Assembly: GCA_001051155.2 (NCBI GenBank)
Contig: JYIP02000007.1
Span: 4,032,342 to 4,096,341, forward strand
Source of the DNA: Chrysoporthe austroafricana
Taxonomy: Eukaryota; Ascomycota; Sordariomycetes; Diaporthales; Cryphonectriaceae
DNA length: 64,000 bases
Reading direction: 5' to 3'
Of this stretch, positions 44,701 to 56,504 are shown piece by piece. The notes beneath the pieces were generated by a model, which did no database searches, was not told where the DNA came from, and worked only from the letters and a program-made list of their open reading frames with translations. The translations under genes were made by a program, and so were the position numbers. How positions within the stretch are numbered: position 1 is the first letter of the stretch; every line of letters begins with the position of its first letter.

Positions 44701-47463
44701 CGTTTCTTTCTATTTATTTTAGCAAAAGATATTTAAGAAGCTTTTAAAATGCTCTAAATTAATATTTATTAAAGCTTTCTTAATTATATTACTTATAATA
44801 CGGGCATTAATTTCGTTTTAATAGAATTCCGAAAAGAAATAAAGATAATAAAAATAATATGCAAATAAATCTTTATAAAAGCGCATTAATCGATTAGTAA
44901 AATCGAATGCTATTATGCATTCCTTAAATAAGCATTTAAAATCCTTTATGCCGAGCTAGCAAATTAAATAACCGATAAAGCAATTTTTCAAATAGCTATT
45001 AAGGCTATAAACGATATAATAAGCTTTAACGGCCTTATATTAACCTTTTTTATTTTCGGAATATATTTATAAATAAATTTCGATTTATTTCTTTTTCTAT
45101 TTATAATTAAGCGAGCTAAAATAATTCGAAAAATAATAGCGGCATTTAGGAAGCTAATAGCAAAATAATAAGTATACGATATTCTGAATATGAAAAACGG
45201 CCCTATTACCGAAAATATTATATCGCTGCCATTATAAAGCGAAATCCGTATTTAGAAAGAGAAAAAGGGGTAGCAAAAGCTATATAAAATACTAGCTATC
45301 GAAAGCTATAATATTATTATCGATATAGTTAATAAGCCGATAACCTTCCGCTCGACTATTATCCAGCTATATTACCGAAAGCAGAAAGAAATAGAGAATA
45401 ACGAAAATACGGCTAAACCGCAAGAAAAGGATAACGAAAACCCTATTAAGCCAGAAATCGTTATAACGCTCAAAGCTTTACGGCTACGACGAAAAGGACG
45501 CTTTCCAAGCTTAAAGAATAAGCAAAAGAGTATTAGAACAGCCAATCTGGCTAAGATTTCGATAATAAAAGCCTTTTTAACAAATAAAGAGCGTATAGAA
45601 TACGACTTATCGTTTAAGCTATATGCGGATAAAGTTATTATAACTTCTAGAAAGCTTTTCGAAAAGTTAAACTAGAAAGAAATTAATAACCTTATCGGAT
45701 ACAGTATTTTCAATTTCGAAAGGTATAATAAAGGCAAATACGGCTATAAACGCCTTTTCAAGTTGAAAATAATACGGGAAATTAAAAGGAAAACGGATAA
45801 GCTATATACGAAATCTCGCCTTATTATCCAAAACTATAACAATAATAGCAAAAATGCTATTCTTACCCAATCGCTTACGATTTAATATATAAGCTAGCGC
45901 TTAATATTAGCTATTATACTAGCGTTAATAGCTAAAGGCATAATATAAATAGAATTGAAGGATATTATTTAAGCATATTTTCAATTGCAAATAAACTTTT
46001 TCAGAATTATTTTGGTTTCGCTCTTAAAAGAATTAAAAAAGAAATACCCGAAAAGAATAATTATACGGGTTATTAAGCTTTTATATAGCATTATTAAAGC
46101 GGGTATTTATTAATTTATAATATACTAAGCATATTATAAAATAGAGTTTAAAATAACCTTTTCGATATACGATCCGTATTTCCTTATAGCAGAAAATAAT
46201 CTATTTGCGCTAATAGGCATGCAAATAGACGATATATTAATGCTAGCAACCTTAGAATTCTTATCGAAAGAAGAAAAGAAGCTCGAGAAGGTATAATTGC
46301 ATATAAAGCTGAAAACGAAACTAACGAAAAGCATTCTTATCGATTTTAATGGAACTAAGCTAACCTTTAATAAAAATAGCTTGTAAATAAGGCAAAAGGG
46401 ATAGGCAACGAAAATTTACGAAATCAATATCAAAATACCGGACTGCATTTAGTAATATTTCGAATAACGTACCAGAAAGGCCTATATAGCTTCGATATAT
46501 TAACTAAGGGCTTTTTTCGACCTTTTAATAACTGCTTAAGCACGATTATTTAACAAAAACGATTATACGAAGCTTAATAAGCGCTTGGCATAGCAAGTCG
46601 ACAATATATAACGCGGATTGCGATATATTCCTATCGATATTGCAATAACGAAGTTAATAGTTTTCGCAAACAAGTCTTTTGCAAATAACCAAAACTTGAA
46701 TTCTCAATTAAGCTTTATCGTAATTCTCGTTAATAAGGAAGCTACGGATATAATATTTACTATTTATAATAACGTAATCCATTAAAGCTCGACAAAATGC
46801 AAGCAAGTTATTCGGAATATCCTTATTTCCGAAATATACGGGATAGTAAACGGTATCGATATAAGCATAGCTTTAATTACGATCTTAAAAATAATAGCAA
46901 TAAGGCTTTTATTATTAGCGATCTTTCTGATTATTTATACGGATTCGTATTCGCTATACGAATGCTTTATTAAGCTGAGTATAATAAAGGAAAAGCGCTT
47001 AATAATCGATATTATAGTTTTCTGTTAATCGTATAAACGCTGTGAAATAGCAGAAATATAATAGATTAACGGCGAGAATAACTTAGCGAACGCTTTAATG
47101 AAAGCAATGTCTAATAAAGCCTTGGAACGCTTTATTAATAATAATAAGCTGAAAATCCGTATAGAGGGATACGTAAAGAGGCCCTGAAAGGCCTGAAAAG
47201 GGTTCGGAAAGCCTAGAAAGGAAAGCTATTGCAGAAAAGAAAAGATTGCCAATATAGGATTATTATAATAATAAAAAGGGACTAAAGCCTATCAATATAT
47301 AGACTACTTAGCGGTTTATATATTATCGGCTTAAAGCGTTTAGCCCCTTTTCGTTTAAACAGAATAACGGCTTTCTTTCCAGATAAATAGAATAATACTA
47401 AATAATATAACGACAGTAACCTTTACAATCCCTTTATATATACGTATAAAAGCCCAGCTAATA
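41742..47463 (+). mobile_element. Copia element with two LTRs
   Basis: 5,722 bp with two 211 bp LTRs (41,742-41,952 and 47,253-47,463) and a perfect ATAAT target duplication (41,737-41,741 and 47,464-47,468). It is inserted in the element 5 gag. Internal plus-strand order: gag-like (about 42,300-43,600, including a knuckle-like YYFDCRYNNN stretch near 43,570), integrase (about 44,400-45,100) and RT/RNase H (about 45,790-47,050). The order integrase before RT is the Copia arrangement. Heavily RIP-mutated. Confidence 0.8.
45790..47050 (+). pseudogene. Copia RT and RNase H relic
   Basis: Frame with many stops reading YTKSRLIIQNYNNNSKNAIL, TQSLTI, YDPYFLIAENNLFALIGMQI, then DDILMLA (the QxDD-type Copia catalytic site, here with both Asp kept), and RNase H-like ISEIYGIVNGI, LIIYTDSYSLYECFIKL and EKRLIIDI. 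Confidence 0.7.
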
Positions 47464-47575
47464 ATAATGCTAGAAAATGCGCTTAGTATTTTCAGAACGA
47501 AATGCTTCGCTATTATTTAAGTTATTGCAAAAGGTTAGCTTTTATTACTGGAAAGCAAGTTTTTCGAAACTAATA

Positions 47576-50289
47576 GCAAAACTTATAAACGTAATAAATT
47601 TATAACAGATTCGCTTAATAAATCTATAATAAATCCCTTAATAAATACGCAATAAATTTATTAAGTAAATGCTATACCTTTATTAAAAGGCTTATATAAT
47701 GCTTTAATAAGCTTTTAGCATAATTTACTTTCTTAAAAGAATTATACTTTATAATATATTTCAGTATATTTACTATTAATTAATAGCTACGCTTTGTACG
47801 CTTTTGCTACGTAATCGGGTTTCGATTATCGGCTTTATAAAGCAATAGTTCTTATAAGAATATCGGTCTTATAAAATAACGGCTTTTATAAAAATATCGG
47901 CTTTATAAAGTATCGGCTTTTATAGAAATAGCATTCTTATAAGAAATATTATAATTATTTATCGACAATTTATTGCTAATTTATTATAGTAATTACTAGC
48001 AATAATATTTTATTATTGCGGCTTATTAATTATATTAAGATTAAGTATTCCGCTTAAGTATACAAATTTATATAAATTTTGAATAATTTTGAAAAAAAGG
48101 ATTAAGTTATATTAAATATTAAAATCTTTCTCGAAATTGCATATGCTTTCGTTAATTGAAAACTTTTGGCTTATCGATATGAAAAAGCGAAATAAAACTT
48201 TAAGAAAACCAATATATTTTTGCAGAAAATAAAAGTATAAGTAGTTAAGCAAGGATAGCTTTTATTATTTAAGCAGTAAACTTAAAAAGGAAAAAAGTCG
48301 AATTTTAATAAGAATTTATTTTAGTAAATAGGAAAGAATATTACGTTTTAAAAAAACTTTTCTAAATATCGAAAATTTCGAAAGATTGCCGAAACGATAA
48401 CGGAAAAAAAACGATAATAAATGCTTATAAAAATAAATAAAAGAGAAAATACTTTTTAATTTAATAATCCGAAAGATCTATTAAAAGAATTAGCTTAATA
48501 ATAATTTATTGAAAACCGAAAGCATTATATACTTGAATATATTAATATTAATAATAGAATTAAATATATTTATTTATTACGATATTCGACCGAAAATTTA
48601 AATTCTAGATTTATCGATAAATCCGGGAATTTTTCAGTTATAATAAGAAGAATAAATAAAAATAAAAGAAAATAATTAATTTTAAGAAATAAGCGCATTT
48701 TTTCTTTTTTAACGGGAACTCAAAATTAGAATACTTCCAAACAAAATTCTATTATAGCTATCCTAGCCAACCTTATAAATTTTATAATAAAAAGCATATT
48801 AACGCTTTAATCGGATTTATTAAATTATTTGCAGCTTTTTAGAAAAGAAAATTATAAGGAAAAAAGACTGGATAAAAGAAAATCGGATAATTATACTATT
48901 ATTTTTTAAAAATACCCGACCTTTTTTCCTTTAATTATTAGCTTATTAGATTAATTTTTGCAATAACCCGAAATAAAAGCAATGTACCGAAACGGCTTTA
49001 TTTCGGAAAAAGCAGCATGCATTAAGTTTAAGAAAATGCTCTAATTATAATAAGCCTTTAATATATAAGCGCTTTAATCGGAATTTACTAAAAAACCTTT
49101 TCCCGTTTCGGCTATAAAATATTATATTAGCAATAAATATCGCTCTACCAGATTAGCATTTCTTAATATTAAGGAATATATCCGGCAAATATTTATATTA
49201 AAAGCAAGAAATTAATTAAATTAAAGATTATTTTTAAATCTTAAGCTAAATATTAAAATTGATTTTAATTTCCAAAAAGAACTAATTAATAAGCTAAATA
49301 AATTACTAAATCTATCGGATTTTAATAATAATGAAAGCAATAATTCTCGAAACCTATTATTCGGTTATAAATAATTTAAAAATCTTTAAATATATCGATT
49401 TAATTTATTTAAACTTATAGCATTGCCCGTTAGTATAAATAAGGAATTTAAAAATACGATTATAAAGCGATTTTAATTTTACGAAAACTGGAATAATTAT
49501 ATTAATTTAATAATTATATTTATTATAAATAATAAAATTATTATTTGGAAAAACTTTTAAGCCTTTATAGACCGGTATAAAATATATATAGCTAGAAATG
49601 CAAAATGCGCTAAATATTTTAGCTTTTATTTACCCGCTTATTTAATTAAAATAGTATATATTTAATTCTATTTTATATTATTTTTTTAAAAGCGTAAAGA
49701 TTTTATTTTGTATAAGTATAATTAAAACTAATAAAAGAAATAATTGAAAAGAGATTTCTTTATATTACGGAAAATTGCAAAAAACTTGCTAAATGCTTAA
49801 TACTATTCCAGAAAAAATATATAAAATAACCGCAATATTCTGGAATTTACTTATTATATTTATTAATTTATTAAATTAACCGAATATTCAAATTCGTATT
49901 TAGCTAGAAATATTTAGGATCGGATCGATAAAGAATTAATAGCTAGATATTTCAATAGACTTAATCGAAATAAAAATATAAAAAATTTCGAAAAACGTTT
50001 TAAAACGAAATAAGAAATATAGCATATTCTCGAATCAGATCGCATAATAAGACTATCTCGTAAACCCGCGCAACCAATACGGAAAATTACGCAATTAGCT
50101 ACCAATTTTCCCAATATTAATATTTACTTCCCAGCTAATATATTCTTAAAACGCTCTAGAAAATTTAAGCCTTAAGGACTTGAATATTTATCCTGCCCGA
50201 TAAGGATATTTAATTAGCTAAATCTATCTAAAGGCATTAGATATATCCCGGAATATAAATTCCGAAAGCTCTTACTAGAATAATAGCGA
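47576..50289 (+). other. Unidentified RIP-mutated block
   Basis: Not clearly part of the elements above. 47,827-47,945 holds about five degenerate copies of an ATCGGCTTTTATAAA-type repeat. From about 48,700 to 50,280 one plus-strand register reads protein-like across many stops (for example YKIYIARNAKCAKYFSFYLP, DKELIARYFNRLNRNKNIKN, SRKPAQPIRKITQLATNFPN). I do not recognise the family. It may be the gag-like or ORF1 part of another transposon. Confidence 0.5.
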
Positions 50290-51070
50290 AAGCTAATAAA
50301 CGCTCGGAGGAGGAGATATGAGAGCGGGACCCCGCAAGAGAATACAAAGTGATAACGCCTGCGGTGGGAGCTGTGTGTGGGAGGAGGACCGTGAGGGAAT
50401 ACCGCAGCCCGGACTCCTTTGCACACATACGCGCGCGAGAGGAACTTGGACGAACGACAGGGGGACGTCGGGGACGGTTGAAACTAACGCGGCGACGACA
50501 AGGGGAGGTTCGGGGACAGCTGAAAGGAGCCCGGAGACGATAACGAGACGCTGACAACAGCGCAAAGGCCGACAAGGGGTAGGGGGAGACGAAACGAGCT
50601 CGAGAACACCTACTAAGGCTTCAAGGCACGGACTGCTTGTCCATGCGCGCGACGGGAACTCGGACGACAACTACGACAGGGATAACAGTGCAAGGAAGAC
50701 GAGGCGTGGTACGTGCTGATACAGCCGACATAAAGACGACAAGCTGAAAACGACCTTCTTCAGACCGACCTCATATATTTCCTCCGACCAACCTCAAGAT
50801 GTATACGCACACGGCGACGCGCCGCACCACCACCACCACCACCGCCGCCGCCGCCGCCCGGGGGGGGGGACGCTGAAGAAGGGGCGCGGATACTTCACGA
50901 CGGGGATACGTCGCAGGGCGCAGAGGACGGCTGGGGAGAAGTATGGGACGATAACGAAACAGCAAGAGGCCTGAGCACAGCCGGGGGGCGTTAAAGGGGC
51001 AAGCCGAAAACATTCCGGGGACGACAGAAGAATAGCACAAAGACTGACGGGGGATGGCGGGGAGGCATGG
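50290..51070. other. GC-rich, gene-poor DNA
   Basis: No convincing gene. CAC/CCG trinucleotide runs at 50,820-50,860 and a G run at 50,861-50,869. Several overlapping ORFs in all frames reflect composition only. Confidence 0.4.
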
Positions 51071-51129
51071 TCAGCATGACAGAAGCTGGGAGGGGGCGGG
51101 GGGAACGTACCGGAGGCGTTAAAGACCAG

Positions 51130-51350
51130 AGCCGCCGGCCGATACAAGCGGAGCTGTGGGAGGTATGCAAGCTGTGCGGTGCTGTGCGAGCTCTCGGGGC
51201 AGTGGAGTGCGGGCTGTGGGAGGCGTCGGAGCAGCTCTGGCAGCTGTGCGAGTTGTGCAGGCTCTAGGAGCTGCGGGAAGAGAGCCGTGGGAGCAGTGTT
51301 GGGGCTGTGGGACGAGGAGCTGTGCGAGCTGTGGCCGGAGCACCGCGACA
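51130..51350 (+). repeat. Degenerate nonamer minisatellite (AGCTGTGNG), first block
   Basis: Repeated AGCTGTGGG / AGCTGTGCG / AGCTCTGGC units, about 9 bp each, partly interrupted. Same unit as in 54,110-55,130. Confidence 0.7.
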
Positions 51351-51379
51351 GAGAGCACAGGGTGATGATGACACCTACT

Positions 51380-51780
51380 CTAGCCTCTACCGGCCGACAC
51401 ACAGGCAGATACAGCCAGCCAGCAGCGCTGCACGCGAGCTGGCCACACGGGAGGAAGGAGGTGTGCTGCCGCCCAGGCCATAGCTGGCGCCAGCAGAGGA
51501 AGGGGAGAGGAGAGTGGCCTCGACAAAGGAAGACCCGCGACAGCTCAGAGGGGGTGATGCCATCACAAGGCACGACGGGGCTGGTCTGGTTCTGCACAGA
51601 GGAGGAGCGCGTGTGTCCACACCAGTGCGCGTGATCATGTGAGTTCGGCTATAGTCGGACATACGCCTGTTCGGCTGTGATCGTGCGGGGCACTGTGAGG
51701 ACAGCGGTGTGCGCGGGCCTGGGCCTTGTGTGCTGGCCTCGTCTGCCCTCTGCCTGCCTCCTCCTCGAGCTCAAGGACCT
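51380..51780. repeat. Degenerate duplication, copy L1
   Basis: Shares ordered blocks with 53,730-54,125 and 55,540-55,920: GCTGGCGCCAGCAGAGGA, TGGCCTCGACAAAGGAAGA, GGTCTGCACAGAGGAGG-type, GTGCGCGTGATC, GTTCGGCTATAGTCGGACAT and CGGGCCTGGGCCTTGT. No intact ORF is common to the copies. Confidence 0.7.
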
Positions 51781-51804
51781 CTGGAAGAGCAAGGCCGGGG
51801 GAGA

Positions 51805-51853
51805 CGACGACGATACCGACGACGACGACGATACCGACGACGACGACGACAAG

Positions 51854-51950
<97 letters not shown>
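51805..51950. repeat. GAC-rich repeat followed by (GTT)n microsatellite
   Basis: GACGACGACGATACC repeats, then 98 bases of pure GTT (51,853-51,950, about 33 units). Apparent long ORFs here are repeat translations. Confidence 0.95.
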
Positions 51951-52626
51951 ATAACAACAACGACAATAGCAAGTCGGGCGCCCGTACAAGCCCTGATAAC
52001 CGACAGGTAGGCAAGCAGGCAAGCAGTGCAAGAGCCGCGGTACGGACGGGATAAAGCAAGGCGGAAGGAGGATGTCGGAAAGAGAAAGAGGTAGGAACAT
52101 ATTTACAACTCGTCTATAAGATATCTTACCCTGCAAGCTTTCCAGAATATGTTATTGGGAGATATTATTATTATTGCATTTGGAATACGCATATAGCATA
52201 GCATATAGCTAGTTCGATACATATAATGCTATATATATATATATATGAGATTTCGTCTGCCCCCTTGCGCCCACATTACCAAATTTTGGCGCTCCTCTCT
52301 GTGGTCCTGGAAATACCTGCCTGTCCTGAAAACCTTGGTCTTCAGGTCCCGCCGAGGTGAGTGCCCGAGAATGGCTGAAAGCGCCCTGGCAAGCCTTTCG
52401 GTACGGCGAGTTTCCCGCTTTCAAGACCTCAAATAACACACCCAGGCCCACTCCTTCCTCAAATTTGAAGCCGACATCGTATTTGCGATCTTCCCCTTAT
52501 GAACAGAAGAGGGCGCGAAATGCACTTGGACAGTATCACAGGCCGCCGCATCGAGCCGAGGTTCAAAGAAGCTGAAAAAGGTCTTTGTTACAGGAAAGGT
52601 GTGGGCGACTTGACGGCAGGGAGACC
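51951..52626. other. No gene seen
   Basis: Includes an AT-rich interval (52,090-52,245) with a TA run at 52,230, then mixed sequence. Open frames on both strands are short and disagree. Confidence 0.35.
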
Positions 52627-53067
52627 CTATTGTCTTGCAACAATGTCTGGACTACCAGGGGGGGGGGCACGGAGGCGCTGCCGAAAGCGCAAGTACTCCG
52701 CGATGGCGATCTGGTCGTCTGTGTGGGCATCCGACTCGGCAGCTCGTTGAGACTGTTTCAGCTGCGTCTCTCCTCCATCCTGGCTGCTGCTGCGAGTCCC
52801 ATCGGCACCAGCCGGGCGATCAATGGAACTTCGGCCTCGGCTGGCTATCGACAGCATTCTATCCAGGCAGGCTGCGACAGACAGATTAGCGGATGACCCC
52901 CTAGCAGCGAATAAGACTAATGAGATTATGGGTATACGGGGCATCCATCTCGAGATATAATAAGCATGAGGGAAGGACGGGAGCAAACCAACGAGAGCAT
53001 ACATACTCAGCGGACCAGGAGCTAACTTACGGATCAGAAGGCCCGGGCCTACCGCTCTCCTCAGCAA
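52627..53067 (-). CDS. Small uncertain ORF
   Basis: 146 codons ending at a TAG at 52,627. The second half (ACLDRMLSIASRGRSSIDRP, QDGGETQLKQSQRAAESDAH, DQIAIAEYLRFRQRLRA) has a protein-like composition; the first half does not. A run of nine G at 52,662-52,670 could hide a frameshift. The family is not recognised. A gene remnant is as likely as a gene. Confidence 0.25.
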   Translation of the reverse strand: MLRRAVGPGLLIRKLAPGPLSMYALVGLLPSFPHAYYISRWMPRIPIISLVLFAARGSSANLSVAACLDRMLSIASRGRSSIDRPAGADGTRSSSQDGGETQLKQSQRAAESDAHTDDQIAIAEYLRFRQRLRAPPPGSPDIVARQ

Positions 53068-53197
53068 TCTCCTCGGTAACCAGGAAGGACGACCAGTCTA
53101 CAGGAGTAAGCTCCTAGAAAGGGCTGGCGGCGGGTGCTTTCGCGGCAAGTGCTATTCGCATATCGAATTGAGGACGATGAGCTCCGGAATCCTCAAG

Positions 53198-53323
53198 CCT
53201 GGCCAGCAGAACAAGCCTGGCCAGCAGAACAAGCCTGGCCAGCAGAACAAGCCTGGCCAGCAGAACAAGTCTGGCCAGCAGAACAAGCCTGGCCGGCAGA
53301 ACAAGCCTGGCAAGCAGAACAAG
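53198..53323 (+). repeat. 18 bp minisatellite, seven units
   Basis: CCTGGCCAGCAGAACAAG repeated seven times with four single-base variants. Because 18 is a multiple of three, several frames stay open on both strands: plus frames give PGQQNK or AWPAEQ repeats, minus frames ARLVLL or GLFCWP. A 72-codon plus frame (53,168-53,386) and a 168-codon minus frame (53,620-53,114) pass through it; neither shows other evidence of being a gene. Confidence 0.95.
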
Positions 53324-53537
53324 CCTGGCACGGGCATTTCGCCGTCTGGCATCGCGCCTACCATCGAAGCCAAAGTCAGCCTGTAAGGGAGCCAAAAAGT
53401 TTCGCATGCGGGCAAACACAAGAGGCACATATCCGAAGACCCGCAGGGCGACTGGCCGCGCGTGCAGAGAGCATCGCGCTACGTTGATAATGCGAAACAA
53501 AAGTTTTGCCGCACGACCAACCCCGTTATGAAAGAGT

Positions 53538-53713
53538 GCGTCGCTCCTGACGTGCTGCAACCGAAGGGCGAGCGCCCAGGTTGCTCTGCCTCTCAGGGCC
53601 CAGGAACGCGTCGTTCCCAATGTGCTGCAATCGAGGGGTGAGCCCCGAGGCTGCTCTGCCTCTCAGGACCCAGGAACGCGTCGTTCCCAACGCGCTGCAA
53701 TCGAGGGGCGAGG
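53538..53713. repeat. 70 bp tandem repeat, 2.5 units
   Basis: Units at 53,538-53,607, 53,608-53,677 and a partial one from 53,678. Each starts GCGTCGTTCCCAA and contains GCTCTGCCTCTCAGG. Confidence 0.9.
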
Positions 53714-53729
53714 ACATAAGTTGTTCATG

Positions 53730-54125
53730 CCTGCTCTAGCTTTGCCGGCCGGAGATAGCCAGCTAGCCAGCCAGCTAGCGCTAGGAGAGGAGGGAGCGCC
53801 CGCGAGGTGTGATGCTCTGCACGTAGCTGGCCACGAGGGACGAGGTGTGCTGCCGCCCGGGCAGCTGGCGCCAGCAGAGGAGGAGGAGGAGTGGCCTCGA
53901 CAAAGGAAGAGCTTCGACAGCTCAGAAGGGGTGATTCCATCGCAGGCCCGGGCCTGGTCTGCACAGAGGAGGAGAGAGGGGCATGCAGCTGGCATGAACA
54001 GCGGAGGAGCGCGTGCGTCCGCGTGTGTCCACAGCAGTGCGCGTGATCGCGTGGTTCGGCTATAGTCGGACATCAGCGTGCTCGGCCGTGATTGTGCGGG
54101 GTATAGCGGGGGACAGCTGTGTGCG
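53730..54125. repeat. Degenerate duplication, copy L2
   Basis: Second copy of the L1/L3 family. Anchor GTGCGCGTGATCGCGTGGTTCGGCTATAG-type sequence lies at about 54,036-54,072. It is followed directly by the nonamer minisatellite. Confidence 0.7.
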
Positions 54126-55130
54126 CAAAGGACAGCTGTGCGAGCTGTGCAAGCTGTGAGAGCTCTGGGAGCTATTGGGAGATGACCTGTGCGAGCTGTG
54201 CAAGCCGTGCAGGGTGTACAAGCTGTGGGAAGAGTGGGAGCAGCTCTGGCAGCTGTGCCAGCTGTGTAAGCTGTGCGGAGAGGAGGTCTGGGAGATCTGA
54301 GAGCTGTGGGAGCGCCGGAGCTGTGGGATGAGTGGGAGCAGCTCTGGGGGCTGTGCGAGCGGTAAGAGCTGCGAGAGGCGTAGCTATGGGAAGAGGAGGT
54401 CTAGGAGCTGAGAGGAGGAGCTGTAAGAGCTTCGGGAGCTGCGAGAGGAGTGGGAAGAGGAGGCTTAGGAGATATACGAGCTGTGACAGACATAGAAAAA
54501 TGAGCTTACAAGACGAGCCGTAAGAGAACGAGCCGTGGGAGCAATATTGGGGAGAGAGTATCGAGAAGGCTATAGGAAGAGAGTGTTAGGAAGATGAAGT
54601 GAACTTGGGAGTTACAGGAGCTGCAGGAGCTGTGGGTATTGTGGGAGCTGGAAGAGTACGAGCTGTAAGAGGATGAGCTGTAAGAGGGAGAGCTGTAGGA
54701 GGAACAGCGTTATAAGCTTGGGACTCATGGGTATTGTGGATGTTATGGGTGTTGTGGGAGCTATGGGAGTGGCTAGGTCGAGAGGGGCTGGGAGGGCTGT
54801 CAAGACGTGAGCGGCTGGGAGGCAGGCAGGACGAGAGGAGTCGTGGCAGGAAGAGCTGTGGGATCTCCGGAACTGTGAGATAAGTATGGGCTGTAGAAGC
54901 CGTAGCCGGAGGACGCGTGAGAATATAGCAGCTGTGGAAAGAATGATAATGACGTGGCAGGTAGAGAGGGCCCAAGAGAAGAGAAGCTGCGAGGAGGAAG
55001 CCGAAGGGGCCAGGACGAGAGGAGCTATGATAGCTGTAAGAGGAGGAGCTGTGGGAGATATGGCAGGAGGACGTGGGAGAGGAAGAGCCTTGAGAGCCGT
55101 GGCAGCAGGACTGCGAAAGAAAACAAGGTG
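54110..55130 (+). repeat. Degenerate nonamer minisatellite (AGCTGTGNG), second block
   Basis: About 1 kb rich in AGCTGTGCG, AGCTGTGAG, AGCTGTGGG and GAGGAGCTG units, clearest in 54,120-54,300. Coding frames such as CASCASC are translations of the repeat, not a gene. Confidence 0.7.
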
Positions 55131-55139
55131 ATAGATAAC

Positions 55140-55539
55140 GTATGCTTTAGCCAGCCGGCAGATAGGCAGCTAGCTAGCTAGGAAAAGAGGGAGTACCTAT
55201 GAGGTGGGATGCTCTGTACGAAGCTGGCTATAAGACAGATGAGGTTGGAGTTAGTAAAGGAAGAGGGAACACGCACAGGACGTATAGCTATCGAGGCAGC
55301 GAGCTAGTAGCGATAGAAGAAGAGGAGTGATGCCTAGCCAGCCCAGAATACGACAGCCAGATAGTGCGCAATGGCTTTCCAAGCAGCTGGCCGCGACAAA
55401 CGAAAAAGGAAAAATACGTTATCAGCCCGCAAGGCGGCTAGCATTAATAGAGGAAAAGGAGAACTGGCTTTGACAGAAGAAGAAGGGATGCGTACGTACA
55501 GAGCATACTGCTATCGAGATAGCTAGCGAAATATTGACA
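55140..55539. other. Degenerate sequence between repeats, no gene seen
   Basis: Contains CAGGCAGATAGGCAGCTAGC-like runs related to the start of L2 and L3. Many G-to-A-like differences from L2 (for example GTGGGATGCTCTGTACG versus GTGTGATGCTCTGCACG). Confidence 0.4.
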
Positions 55540-55920
55540 GACAAGCAGCCTTGCTAGCACAGAAAGGGTAATGGCTGTCGAAGCAGCTGGCGTTAATAGA
55601 GGAAGAGGAAGAAAAGGAGACATATTAGGGACGCTATGTAGGCAACTGGCTGGCTTTAACAAAGAGAGGAAGAGGGAAGTAACGCTATCGCAAGCACAGC
55701 CTAGTCTGCACAGAAGAACGCGTATATCCATACCAGTGCGCGTAATTACGTGGTTCGGCTATAGTTGGATATTCGGCTATGGTAGGGCTATAAGCTATAA
55801 TCTCGCGGGGGATAGCTGCGTGCGCGAAGGACAAGCTGTATGATAGATAGCTGTATATGCGCGGGCCTGGGCCTTGTATGCTGGTAGCCTTGTCCCGCCC
55901 GCTAGCCTTGTCTCCCTCGG
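55540..55920. repeat. Degenerate duplication, copy L3 (AT-shifted)
   Basis: Third copy. Blocks such as GTGCGCGTAATTACGTGGTT and CGGCTATAGTTGGATAT show C-to-T and G-to-A differences from L1 and L2, so mild RIP is likely. Confidence 0.65.
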
Positions 55921-56500
55921 CTCTAATTTCCCTCGTAGCTTTATCTTACCCGCCTCCCTCGACCTTTTCGGCTTCTTCGCGAATATAAAGCTAAACCGCT
56001 CGGATAAGTTCAGGGCTGGGCTATGCTACTCGCTAGATGCTATTTCGAGGGGTCTCGAAAGCGCAGCACCCTTTCGCGGCGCGCTATAGTCCTCGGATGC
56101 CCTTGTCGGGGTGGTTCGGGATGCACGAGAGAGGGGCTCTCTACGCGGATTTTTCCAGCGGCTAGCCTCTGCCCTCGCCTGCCAGAGGGAGCGTAGCATT
56201 CTTGAGCACCACACTGGCCACCACAACAGCAGCTGAGCCTCAGGTTACAAGAATACAGAGGCAATATGAACTAACACTGTTGCGCTGGCTATACTACAGT
56301 AATACAGCTGGTAAGATGATGTAAAGTATTTTATAAACGAGAATAAATAGCAAAAGAGCCCGGGGTATCAAAATACAATGAAGCTTGCGTTGATACAAGT
56401 TAGAAGAGAGCCGGCTTCAATACAGAACCGAGTCGCCAGCAGGACCACATGAACCTCAGTAACCATTGACACAGCTAGAGGCAAGAAACACGAGATCATC
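55921..56500. other. No gene seen
   Basis: Mixed sequence. Short palindromic-like stretch around TTTCGAGGGGTCTCGAAA (56,042-56,059). No reading frame is convincing. Confidence 0.35.
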
Positions 56501-56504
56501 GTCG

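Larger units (their letters stand above)
12925..50289. other. AT-rich, RIP-mutated repeat block
   Basis: Base composition drops abruptly at 12,925 and rises again at about 50,290. TA and AA/TT steps dominate, retroelement reading frames are full of TAA and TAG where Trp or Gln are expected, and copies of the same LTR differ by C-to-T or G-to-A changes. The short ORFs inside are relics or chance; no cellular gene is seen. Large gaps between the domain entries below are LTR-element internal sequence. Confidence 0.9.

Noticed and set aside
51649..52059. Poly-Asn ORF and related poly-Leu, poly-Val and poly-Cys ORFs
   Set aside because: Translations of the (GTT)n microsatellite in different frames.
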